NCBI GenBank assembly: GCA_027020915.1
Contig: JALUVF010000084.1
Location: forward strand, 1-44,794
Origin: a bacterium
GTDB lineage: Bacteria > Thermosulfidibacterota > Thermosulfidibacteria > Thermosulfidibacterales > B14-G1
Reading direction: 5' to 3'
Length of the DNA stretch: 44,794 nucleotides
Every line of letters begins with the position of its first letter. Within the stretch, counting starts at the first letter, position 1. The notes beneath the pieces were generated by a model. It saw only the letters and a list, made by a program, of their open reading frames with translations, searched no databases and had not been told where the DNA came from. This document shows positions 25,769 through 33,604 of this stretch, piece after piece. Both the position numbers and the translations under genes were made by a program.

Positions 25769-26875
25769 TTAGTCTTTCTGGGTGTGGCAGACGAAGCAGC
25801 CGCAGTTGGAGTTGGGTGTACCGGCGTTGCAGGTGCTGTAATCCCAGCGCAGGATGTCGTTGTAAGGGGATCCATGGGCCCTGTGGCAGGAGAGGCACAT
25901 GACCACGTCGGTGCCGGGGGTCACAGTGCTGGAGGGGGAGGAAGGAATGGTTGTTCTCGCAACGGGAGCCAGCACGCTGTAGGTGGTGTAGCTGGCATAT
26001 TCTCCTGAGTTGGGGATGACAGCGTCTGTGGGGTGTCTCAGCCAGGGACTGCCTGTTCCGGCGGTAACACCTGAGCTCATGTGAAAATCACCGTGACATT
26101 CGGCGCAGAGCTCACTGATGGTGTCTACAGTGGTCCAGCTCTGGCTGCTTCTGGATGCATAGGTTGCTCCCTTGTATTCGTTGTGGTCCGTTGAGCTCAC
26201 CGTGGCCTGCCAGTCTGCGTCTTCCAGTCCAAGGACGTGGTTCAAGAATCTGTAGCTCTTGCTCACCGTGGAGCCGTCTATGGTGGAGTCATCGCCGTGG
26301 TGGGCTCCATGGATGGCAGCGAAGCTGGCATTCCATCCGTCGCTGTAGCTACTCCTGTCGATGTCCCTGTCGCCGTGACATCCGTTGGAACCTGCACAGG
26401 TGAGCCTGTAGGTAGTGTTAAAGCCCACGGTTGAGGGGTCGTAGCTGGAGTTGTAGCCAGGTGGAGAGTTTCCAAGGGTGCTGTCTTGAGCCACTATCCC
26501 TTCCACGTTGTGCCCTTTGGCATCCCCGCCTGTTTGGGCCACCCAGTAGAAATTCCCTCCAGCCAGCATGTTGGTGTAGCTGGGATCAGTAGAGGCCGGG
26601 TCAGTGGGTGCGGTGGCCGTCCACACCACGGGTATTTCGTGGGAGGTGCCTTTGCGGGTGGTGTTCCCGGTGCTGTCGCGATGGCAGCTTACACAGGTTC
26701 CTGTGAGGAGCACTGGATAGGGGCCATTGCTTGCTACAACACTTCCGTTCTGGCTGTTGTGCATAGTGTGACAGTCGGAGCACACTCCGCTCACTTTGGC
26801 CATGCCTACCCCTGAGAGAAAGAGAAGAAAGAGAGCCGTTACCAGTACAACCTCTAAGTGTCTCTTCCAGTTCAT
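25769..26875 (-). CDS. OmcS-like extracellular cytochrome, 6 heme motifs (copy 1, promoter-proximal)
   Basis: A 368-aa secreted cytochrome (signal HLEVVLVTALFLLFLSGVGMA). Six motifs, the OmcS number: CSDCH-TMHNS, CVSCH, CAGSNGCH (CX5CH), [19 protein letters not shown] and CFVCH at the C-terminus. Between them lie GGNFYW, KGHN and WLRHPTD, in the same order as in OmcS (FGW, KGHN, LRHP). The chain is rich in Ser, Thr, Asn and Gly, usual for extracellular filament subunits. The ATG at 26875 has AGGAGGTG spaced 7 nt away; the frame to 26962 lacks a ribosome site. It is first in its operon and divergent from the 27278 operon. Confidence 0.88.
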   Translation of the reverse strand: MNWKRHLEVVLVTALFLLFLSGVGMAKVSGVCSDCHTMHNSQNGSVVASNGPYPVLLTGTCVSCHRDSTGNTTRKGTSHEIPVVWTATAPTDPASTDPSYTNMLAGGNFYWVAQTGGDAKGHNVEGIVAQDSTLGNSPPGYNSSYDPSTVGFNTTYRLTCAGSNGCHGDRDIDRSSYSDGWNASFAAIHGAHHGDDSTIDGSTVSKSYRFLNHVLGLEDADWQATVSSTDHNEYKGATYASRSSQSWTTVDTISELCAECHGDFHMSSGVTAGTGSPWLRHPTDAVIPNSGEYASYTTYSVLAPVARTTIPSSPSSTVTPGTDVVMCLSCHRAHGSPYNDILRWDYSTCNAGTPNSNCGCFVCHTQKD

Positions 26876-27277
26876 CCTGTTCACCTCCTCTCCTGAGACT
26901 CTGAATATAGTTTGTCTCTTTTCGTTCAAGGTAATCCTACTCCTGTGTCCAAAAGGAATCAAGATTGATTGTTGTAATTCAACGACAAATTTTGACAGTT
27001 TGGATGTCTGTTCTGCATTAGTATATTAGCATTCGCTAATATACTAATGCAGGCGGGGCTCCTTGTATCATACTGGGATTTTTGAGATATTGAATTTCCA
27101 TGGCGTAATTGGGGCCGGTGGAGAGGGCTCCCGATATAAATATTATTAGATATGTTTTTTGAAATCGTGCTCTTTGACACCATTCATGTTTACGAGGTTT
27201 GTGGGAGTTTGGTTTCTGTAGTTTCTATGTGGCGTCCGTTGTCCTTGAAAAAAAAACCTCAATTCTTTATCTGATGA
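26876..27277. other. Divergent regulatory region between the two nanowire-type operons
   Basis: About 400 nt without a gene, AT-rich relative to the surroundings. It holds the large palindrome 27013-27052 and a smaller dyad AATCAA-GA-TTGATT (26957-26970). An isolated ATTAG half-site lies near 27145, and a consensus-like TTGACA at 27174-27179 has no clear -10 partner. It must carry promoters for the leftward (26875) and rightward (27278) operons. Confidence 0.7.
27013..27052. promoter_or_regulatory. 40-nt perfect inverted repeat, putative operator
   Basis: The left arm CTGCATTAGTATATTAGC (27013-27030) and right arm 27035-27052 are exact reverse complements around the loop ATTC. The core ATTAG-N6-CTAAT matches the palindrome at 6704-6719. 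The outer ATTAGTAT/ATACTAAT adds a second pair of half-sites. It has no T-run and sits between divergent genes, which argues for a regulator-binding site rather than a terminator. Confidence 0.65.
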
Positions 27278-29317
27278 ATGATGAGCAGGCTTTTAATCAT
27301 AGTCACGTGTTTTGTGATGTTGCTGGTCCCTGCATCTCTAATGGCCGGCTCTCTGGGTTTTTCTGGAGACTGGAGGTATCAAAAATTGTCTACCAATGGT
27401 GAGAAGACCTGGTCTTTCATGGAGAACTATGCCCTCAACTTCAGCAGGGAGCTTACAGACACCATGAATTTGACGGGTTCTGCCAGGTATACCAAACATA
27501 GAAGCAGCTATAGGACCCTCCAGCAGATTGCTCCCACCCTCACCTTTAACCTCAACAACGACTTTTTTTTCTTCAACCTCAGTGGAACCTCCAACAGGAG
27601 GATAGACTCCAAAGGTCCCGATTACGTCACCAACACCTGGGAGACCTACCTCTCTAGCAACTGGGGGGATAAGTGGCCTTCCGTCAGGCTCGCCTATGGG
27701 AGGTCTTACGCCCACGACGATCAACACCCCCGACTGAGTGACAGCAGGAATGTCCACAGGGACCTCACCTTGAACCACACTCTTTCTATATTTAAGCTGT
27801 ATTACAGCTACCGGGATTCCAAGAGCGAAGATCTGGTCTCTGATTCCACCACCAGGAATTACAGCCACTTCGGGAAAGTGGAGGCCAGCAAGAGCCTCTT
27901 CAATAACAGCCTCTCTCTGTCGGCTTCCCAGCAGTTCTCCTACAACAGGACGGAGACGGAGACCAAGGCCCATGAGGGGGTGGCTCTGGTCCCCATATCC
28001 GCGGCGGCGGCTTATTCAGGGGTAGACGACTCTCCGGACTCGGGGACCCTCTCTACCAATGCCCTTCTTATCGACGGGGACCGGTTCACCTCTGCCGGGG
28101 TGGAGATAGGTAATACCGATGACGAGAACCTGGGGCTGGAGACCGATTACAGGGAGTTGAACCTCATTTATGTGTACACCTTGGACGATGTCCCCGGTTC
28201 CTGGGTGGGCCAGTTCAAATGGAAATTATACAAGAGCGAAGATGGCAACAATTGGAGTCTGGTATCCTCTTCCCCCTCTTTCGGCTACAATCATTCTATG
28301 AAGCGCTTTGAGGTGAACTTTCCTACAGTATCTGCCAAGTACGTGAAGCTCTACGTGGCCAAAAACCCGGGATCGGGGAACGTGTATGTGACGGAGATGG
28401 AGGCCTATCATGAGATCCAGACGGGCCAGGGAAAAGTGACCACCACTAGCAGGTTCAAGGGGTACAGGACGGATTTCAATTTGAGGTGGCTGCCCTGGAG
28501 GAGTGTATCCCTTTCCTACAACTTCTCCAGGAACAGGTCCATGCCCGATCCCGGTCCTGATACCACAGATGTCTCCCATTCCGGGAGTGTGGCGTGGAGT
28601 CTCAGCCGGTACTTTTCCCCCACCTTCAGTGTGAGCCAGACCAGTAACAAGAGGGAAGGGGAAAAGGAGGATAAGAGCAGGACCTACTCCCTCACGGCCA
28701 CTTCCTCTCCCCTGGATACCCTCAATATTTCGGGAGGAGCCACAAGAACTGAAAGTTTCAAGGGAGGGAATAGGGAGAACAGGAACGACACTTACAATCT
28801 CTATCTTACGGCTCTCCTCTTTCCAGACCTCAATGCGAGTCTGGATCTTATCCGTTCCATATCCAGGGACTACAGGGAGGGGAGAAAAACCCGGAGTTTC
28901 GACGGTAGATTAACCACCACCGCTAGGCTGAGCCCCAAGTTGACCCTTGATGGTACCTGTGAATATACCAGGACCAATGGGGAAGAGACTACCACGTCCA
29001 AGAGGCTGGGTTTGTCTGCCACCTGGAGGGTCTCGGATATCCTCCTTCTGAGAACCGCCCAGAACTGGAACTGGGAGGAGGAGAGCAACAACTTCAGTTC
29101 TTCCTATACTCTGTGGGTGGCCCCCACCTCCAAGATCCAGTTCAACCTTCAGTATACCTATTCCACTTCTTCTGATGGGGGGGAGAGCCATAACTGCTCC
29201 ACCTTTGCCAGCTGGGCCATCAGCAGCCATCTCTCTTTGAAGACCAACTATTCCTACCAGAAAGCGGGTGATAACGAATCGTGGAACTTTGGGATGCAAT
29301 TAACAGCGAGGTTTTAA
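27278..29317 (+). CDS. Large outer-membrane beta-barrel with discoidin-like (F5/8C) insert
   Basis: A 679-aa protein with signal peptide (RLLIIVTCFVMLLVPASLMAG). Many short alternating strands flank an inserted beta-sandwich at about residues 255-375 (ALLIDGDRFTSAG..., FKWKLYKSEDGNNWSLV, AKYVKLYVAKN, YVTEMEAYHE), typical of F5/8 type C carbohydrate-binding domains. The C-terminus ends in Phe, as barrels do. Barrel strands (TWETYLSSNWGD, LRWLPWRSVSLSYNFSRN, YTLWVAPTSKIQFNLQYTYS) run on both sides of the insert. It heads an operon of export-like and cytochrome genes, so it may be the outer-membrane pore or sheath for them. I cannot assign a named family. Confidence 0.75.
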   Translation: MMSRLLIIVTCFVMLLVPASLMAGSLGFSGDWRYQKLSTNGEKTWSFMENYALNFSRELTDTMNLTGSARYTKHRSSYRTLQQIAPTLTFNLNNDFFFFNLSGTSNRRIDSKGPDYVTNTWETYLSSNWGDKWPSVRLAYGRSYAHDDQHPRLSDSRNVHRDLTLNHTLSIFKLYYSYRDSKSEDLVSDSTTRNYSHFGKVEASKSLFNNSLSLSASQQFSYNRTETETKAHEGVALVPISAAAAYSGVDDSPDSGTLSTNALLIDGDRFTSAGVEIGNTDDENLGLETDYRELNLIYVYTLDDVPGSWVGQFKWKLYKSEDGNNWSLVSSSPSFGYNHSMKRFEVNFPTVSAKYVKLYVAKNPGSGNVYVTEMEAYHEIQTGQGKVTTTSRFKGYRTDFNLRWLPWRSVSLSYNFSRNRSMPDPGPDTTDVSHSGSVAWSLSRYFSPTFSVSQTSNKREGEKEDKSRTYSLTATSSPLDTLNISGGATRTESFKGGNRENRNDTYNLYLTALLFPDLNASLDLIRSISRDYREGRKTRSFDGRLTTTARLSPKLTLDGTCEYTRTNGEETTTSKRLGLSATWRVSDILLLRTAQNWNWEEESNNFSSSYTLWVAPTSKIQFNLQYTYSTSSDGGESHNCSTFASWAISSHLSLKTNYSYQKAGDNESWNFGMQLTARF

Positions 29318-29335
29318 AAGATGGGGGGTGAAGAG

Positions 29336-29896
29336 ATGAAGAGACTGGTCCTTTTAAGCCTTTTGATTTGCCTTATATTTACTTTGGGATGCGGCGGTGT
29401 GAAGTACTACGTGAAAGAGGGGGCAGAGATCAGTTATGTGAAGCGAGTGGCTGTACTTCCTTTTCAGAACAATACCAATGAGAAGTACGCTGCCGAGAGG
29501 ATAAGGGACCTGGTGAGCACTGAGATACTGGCCAGAGGGATCTTTGAGGTGGTAGATAAGGGAAGCGTGGATACGGCCCTAAAAGAGGAGGCTGTAGAGT
29601 CTCCCACCTCCCTGGACAAAAATACGGCCCGGCGTCTGGCCAGGATACTGGGGGTTCAGGCCTTCATAGCGGGTTCGGTGGACCAGTACGAGGATGCCAG
29701 AAGAGGGAGTTACTCTTATCCAGTGATCTCCTTGACCTTGAGACTTATGGATGCCCAAACGGGCACAATCCTGTGGCAGGCCGGTGGAAGTGCCAGTGGG
29801 TACAGCGCCTGGGGAAGGATCTTGGGGTTGAGTCCCAAGGATATGACCCAGGTGAGTATGGAATTGGTGGAGAGGCTCCTTTCCACTTTGAGATAG
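29336..29896 (+). CDS. CsgG-like lipoprotein 1
   Basis: A 186-aa lipoprotein (signal ending FTLGC-GG). The mature part has the CsgG/GNA1162-type opening VKRVAVLPFQNNTNEKYAAERIRDLVSTEIL, then FEVVDKG, RILGVQAFIAGSV and a strand pair LTLRLMDAQTGTILWQAGG. The family acts at the periplasmic face of the outer membrane; full-length CsgG is the curli secretion pore. This protein is shorter than CsgG and probably lacks the pore hairpins, so 'CsgG-like domain' is as far as the sequence goes. Start ATG 29336 with a GGGGTGAAGAG site. First of three such genes in a row. Confidence 0.78.
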   Translation: MKRLVLLSLLICLIFTLGCGGVKYYVKEGAEISYVKRVAVLPFQNNTNEKYAAERIRDLVSTEILARGIFEVVDKGSVDTALKEEAVESPTSLDKNTARRLARILGVQAFIAGSVDQYEDARRGSYSYPVISLTLRLMDAQTGTILWQAGGSASGYSAWGRILGLSPKDMTQVSMELVERLLSTLR

Positions 29897-29899
29897 GAG

Positions 29900-31381
29900 G
29901 TGTGGTTGTTTGTGGGAACCAGGGTGCTGAAAGCGGCAGGGGCGGTCTTGTTGTTTTTCATCCTCTCCGGCGCGGTCTGGGCCGGCAGGATGGCCCTTAT
30001 GCCTTTGGCGGATCTTTCCCGGGGTTCCAATGGGGTGAATCTGTCTTTGACCAGGGTTCTGTTCCATGAACTGGAAAAAAGGGGATTTAATATGATCCCC
30101 GAGAATAAGGTCCTGTCCTTCATGGTTCGCCACAGGGTGAGATGGACGGGTTATCTGGACAGCTTTGACGTTCTGGCCATGAACCGGGAGATAGGCGCTG
30201 ATCTTGTGCTTCTGGGCACTGTGACCCAGTGGGGAGGTCCGGGTAACTCTGTGGGTATAGTCCTCTCTCTTGTGAAGGCCCAGGAGAGCAGGTTGGTGTG
30301 GTCGAAGACATCGGCCTATTCTGTCCAGGATGTGAGGCATTTGCTGGGTCTAGGGGACGCAAGAAGTGTGAATGATCTGGTCCCCCGGGTGGTGGACGAT
30401 CTCCTGGCCACTCTGCCCAACGGGGTGAGGAGGTTTGCCAGTGCGGTACCTCTGTGCGAAACGGAAGGGGCCTTTATTGCCCCCAGATACGCCAGAGGAG
30501 GGGAGGAGGTCACCTGTTCCGTGAGGTTGAGATGTATGGGGGAAGACCCCACGAGCGTATATCTCAAATTTTCAGGAGACGGGACTATCCCCATGGAGAG
30601 GGTGGGGGCGAAGTACGTTGCCAGGTGGAAGGCTCCCATGGAGGATGGCAGGTACCCTGTGAGCCTTCTCCTGGAGTGGGACCACGGGAGCGGTCGAAAG
30701 AGGGAATTCTTTCTCTCCAGCTACTGGGTGGATAACCGGCCTCCCCGGTTCACCCTTGAGCTGAAAAAGGGTGTGACCATGGGGGACAAGGTGGTTTTCA
30801 GGCACCATATAGTCATGGTTCCCAGATTTCAGGACCCCGAGCCCCTTTCCCAGTGGTCCATCCAGATTCTGGATAAGAAGGGCAGTGCCGTGGTGGACGA
30901 GCACGGGGAGGGCAACTTGCCCCGGGTGCTGGTCTGGAGGGGTCAGGATGGTCATGGAGTCTCCTTGAACGATGGGGATTTCACCATCTGTATGAAGGTG
31001 TGGGACAGGGCCGGGAATGTGGCTTTTGCATCTAAAGAGGTGTTGCTGAGGAGGACCCCTCCCCAGGTGGCCATAGAGGCTTTGAGAGAGGGGAAAAAAG
31101 TGGAGGTGAGGGTGAAAGGAGGGAAAGAGGACATCCCCCTGGCTTACTGGCGACTGGTGGTGAGGGACAGAAAGGGCGAACTCTTGAAAGAGATGGAGGG
31201 AAAGAAGCTCCCCGCAAGGCTGGAGATTCCCGCAAATGGCGACAGGGAAGTGGTATGTACCGTGGAGGCCAGGGATCTCCTGGGCAACAGGGTGAGAATT
31301 GTTAATAGGACCTTAAAAGTGATCACCATGAGGGAGAAGGAGAGAAAGGAGAAGAAGGGGAGTTGGGTTGAAGAGTTCTAA
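29900..31381 (+). CDS. CsgG-like domain protein with Ig-like C-terminal domains
   Basis: A protein of up to 493 aa with a signal-like hydrophobic stretch (AAGAVLLFFILSGAVWAG). An N-terminal CsgG-type domain covers about residues 29-175 (MALMPLADLSRG, LTRVLFHELEKRGFNMIP, EIGADLVLLGTVTQW, LVPRVVDDLLATL). Two or three Ig/FlgD-like sandwiches follow (about 205-480; VYLKFSGDGTIPMERV, FTICMKVWDRAGNVAFASKEVLLRRTPP, VEARDLLGNRVRIVNRTLKV). The start is uncertain: GTG 29900, TTG 29906 or GTG 29912, since AGGAGG at 29895-29900 favours the last two. It is probably a periplasmic scaffold in the same assembly as its neighbours. Confidence 0.65.
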   Translation: MWLFVGTRVLKAAGAVLLFFILSGAVWAGRMALMPLADLSRGSNGVNLSLTRVLFHELEKRGFNMIPENKVLSFMVRHRVRWTGYLDSFDVLAMNREIGADLVLLGTVTQWGGPGNSVGIVLSLVKAQESRLVWSKTSAYSVQDVRHLLGLGDARSVNDLVPRVVDDLLATLPNGVRRFASAVPLCETEGAFIAPRYARGGEEVTCSVRLRCMGEDPTSVYLKFSGDGTIPMERVGAKYVARWKAPMEDGRYPVSLLLEWDHGSGRKREFFLSSYWVDNRPPRFTLELKKGVTMGDKVVFRHHIVMVPRFQDPEPLSQWSIQILDKKGSAVVDEHGEGNLPRVLVWRGQDGHGVSLNDGDFTICMKVWDRAGNVAFASKEVLLRRTPPQVAIEALREGKKVEVRVKGGKEDIPLAYWRLVVRDRKGELLKEMEGKKLPARLEIPANGDREVVCTVEARDLLGNRVRIVNRTLKVITMREKERKEKKGSWVEEF

Positions 31382-31973
31382 GTCCATAAAGTGGGTGCTT
31401 TTGTCTCCCCTTCTGGTTGCGTTGTTGGGCTGTGGGAAACGTCTTCCCCTCACCTATGAATCTCCCCTGGCGGGTAAAGTGAGGGTGTGCAGGGTGGCCG
31501 TGTTGCCTTTTACCAACGAGACCACCTACCCCCTGGGGGGAACCCTGCTCTACCGAATCTTTCTGGGAGAGATGGTGGCCACCGGGAGGTTCAGGGTAGT
31601 GAATGAGGGAGACGTGAGGAGACTCATGCTTCGACAGAGGCTGATGCCGGGAGAGACCCCTGGTAAGGAGTTCTATAGGGCCCTGGTGGAGAACCTGGGA
31701 GTGGAGGCGCTCATCACGGGTAGGGTGGTGGAGATGGAGGAAGTGAGAAAGGGAAGGGGTGTGGAGCCCAGGGTGGCCTTCTGGCTGGAGGTGAGGGACG
31801 CCAGGAGCGGGAAGGTGGTATGGAGCACCTATAGCAGGAGGAGGGGCGGGGATTACAGGAAAGTGATGCATTTCGGGGTGGTGAATACTGTGACGGCCCT
31901 AGTTAAGAAGATGTGCGATGAAGTGCTCAAAAACTGGGAAAAGGAAGGATTGGGAGGATGCGAAGAGTGGTGA
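31368..31973 (+). CDS. CsgG-like lipoprotein 2
   Basis: A 201-aa lipoprotein (signal VLLSPLLVALLGC-GK). The CsgG-like core is VCRVAVLPFTNETTYPLGGTLLYRIFLGEMVATGRFRVVNEGDVRRL, with LGVEALITGRVVEMEE and a final LEVRDARSGKVVWST strand pair. It parallels the gene at 29336 in order and length. The TTG start at 31368 lies 14 nt inside the upstream gene, after AGAAGGGGAG; no ATG or GTG gives a full signal peptide. Its end overlaps the isomerase gene. Confidence 0.75.
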   Translation: MKSSKSIKWVLLSPLLVALLGCGKRLPLTYESPLAGKVRVCRVAVLPFTNETTYPLGGTLLYRIFLGEMVATGRFRVVNEGDVRRLMLRQRLMPGETPGKEFYRALVENLGVEALITGRVVEMEEVRKGRGVEPRVAFWLEVRDARSGKVVWSTYSRRRGGDYRKVMHFGVVNTVTALVKKMCDEVLKNWEKEGLGGCEEW

Positions 31974-33604
31974 GGAGATTGATTGCTCCCCTGTTGATAG
32001 TGCTCCTTTTCTGGGGTAGCGCCTTGGGGTGGTCCTGGAATAATCCATGGCTGGTTAAGATCAACGGAGTGAAATACACGAAAGAGGACTTCGTCCACTG
32101 GTGGGAGAATTGGAGGGATGAGAATACCCCCTTTCCCAAAACCCTGGAGCCCTTCATAAACTGGTTTCTCCTCTTTCAAGAAGGAGAGAGGATGAGGCTC
32201 TTTGAAGACCCCACTTACAGGAAAAAAGTGCGGGTTTTCCTTGAAGCAAGGACATTGATGCTCCTGAAGGCGGAGGAGGTAGACAGGAAAATCAGGATAT
32301 CCCAGAAGGAGGTCAAGGAGATATACGAAAAGGACTACGTGCCCCTTCTCCATGTGAGGGCCGTTCGTTTCTCCGACGAGAAGGAGGCCCGGGCTTTTCT
32401 CAAGGAGGCCGGGAAGGGGGGGTTTGAGAACCTGGTGGCTGAGAAGTTTCCCAAGACTGACCGGAGAGCCTTCGATTGGGGATGGAAACGGCCCTATATC
32501 TTTCCCGCCTCTGTAAGGTCCGGGTTGGTGAAGATGAAAGAGGGAGAGGTGATGGGCCCCGTCAAATGGATGGGTAAGTACTGGCTCCTGGAGCTGGTGG
32601 CGAAGAGGGGTGCCAGCGAGGAGGACTTCAAAAAGGTGAAGGGGGGGATAGAGAAGAGACTCAGGAGGAATCAGGAGGGGCGCCTCACCCTTGCGCTCAT
32701 CAAGAGGTTGAAGAAGAAGTATCACGTGTGGGTGGACCGGGAGCTCTTTGAATCCCTGGATGTGGAACACCCCAAGAAAAGGGTCATGGATAAACCCCTG
32801 TTGAGAATGGGCAAAATGGAGTTGAAGGTGAAGGACTTCATTGCCTTGGTGAACAGAGAGTTGAACTTCCGGAGGAAGTATAAGTTTCCTGTCAGGGATA
32901 TGGGGAAGATAAAGAAGATGGTCATGGGAAATCTCATCTCCCAGACCCTCACTTCCTGGGAAGCCATGAATCGCCACTATGAGAGGAAGCCGCCTTTCAA
33001 GTGGGTCTTCCGGTTCTACTGTCAGCACCGCATCATCAGGGAACTGGAGGATCAGCTCTTCTGGCCCAAGGTGAAAGTGACGGAGGAGGATGCCAGGAAG
33101 TATTACCAGGAACATATAAAAGAGTTTGAGCTCCCCCCTTTGGTGAGGGTGGCCATGATCCAGACCGGCGATGAGAAGTTGGCCGGAAAGATGGAGCGCG
33201 CCCTCAATAGGGGAGAGGACTTTTTCGACGTGGCCAGGAAGTACACCTTCCACTCCGCCCTTGTTAGGAGGGTACCCGTGGATCACCTACCCAAAGAGCT
33301 GAAAGAGGTGGTCTCCAGGCTCTCTCCCGGGGAGGTGGGCCCTCCGGTGAAGGTGGGGGAATTCGTCTATCTGGTGAAACTGGTGGATAGGGTCTCGGAG
33401 AGGAGGCGTCCCTTCCAGCAGGTGAAGGACGCCATCGTGGATAAACTGAGGAAGGAAAAGTTCAGAAGGGTGAAAGAGAAGTATATAGCCGAGCTGAAGA
33501 AGAGATCCCGTATAGAGGTGAACGAAAGGGCCTGGAGGAGGGTTCGGAAGGAACTGGGAAAAAAGTATGAAGAGGGGAAGGATGACGATAAGAAGGCTGC
33601 TTAG
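31958..33604 (+). CDS. SurA/PrsA-like periplasmic peptidyl-prolyl isomerase
   Basis: A 548-aa protein with signal peptide (LIAPLLIVLLFWGSALG). It has a SurA-type helical N-domain (VKINGVKYTKEDFVHWWENW) and two parvulin-like rotamase units. One is at about residues 125-215 (LLHVRAVRFSDEKEARAFL, FDWGWKRPYIFPASVRSGLVKMKEGEV), the other at about 385-475 (PPLVRVAMIQTGDEKLAGKM, LSPGEVGPPVKVGEFVYLVKLVDR). The C-terminal tail is very basic and charged. It likely chaperones outer-membrane or secreted proteins of this operon across the periplasm. ATG 31958 has GGGAGG upstream. Confidence 0.82.
   Translation: MRRVVRRLIAPLLIVLLFWGSALGWSWNNPWLVKINGVKYTKEDFVHWWENWRDENTPFPKTLEPFINWFLLFQEGERMRLFEDPTYRKKVRVFLEARTLMLLKAEEVDRKIRISQKEVKEIYEKDYVPLLHVRAVRFSDEKEARAFLKEAGKGGFENLVAEKFPKTDRRAFDWGWKRPYIFPASVRSGLVKMKEGEVMGPVKWMGKYWLLELVAKRGASEEDFKKVKGGIEKRLRRNQEGRLTLALIKRLKKKYHVWVDRELFESLDVEHPKKRVMDKPLLRMGKMELKVKDFIALVNRELNFRRKYKFPVRDMGKIKKMVMGNLISQTLTSWEAMNRHYERKPPFKWVFRFYCQHRIIRELEDQLFWPKVKVTEEDARKYYQEHIKEFELPPLVRVAMIQTGDEKLAGKMERALNRGEDFFDVARKYTFHSALVRRVPVDHLPKELKEVVSRLSPGEVGPPVKVGEFVYLVKLVDRVSERRRPFQQVKDAIVDKLRKEKFRRVKEKYIAELKKRSRIEVNERAWRRVRKELGKKYEEGKDDDKKAA

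Noticed and set aside
27013-27052. Reading the large palindrome as a terminator
   Set aside because: It lies between divergent genes, is AT-rich in the stem and is followed by GGCGGGG, not a T-run, on the plus strand.
27174-27202. Promoter from TTGACA at 27174
   Set aside because: The -35 match is perfect but there is no acceptable -10 hexamer 16-18 nt downstream, so I did not list it as a promoter.
31853-33286. Minus-strand ORF of 477 codons opposite the isomerase gene
   Set aside because: Composition is His/Leu/Pro-rich shadow; the plus strand encodes two recognisable parvulin units and fits the operon.
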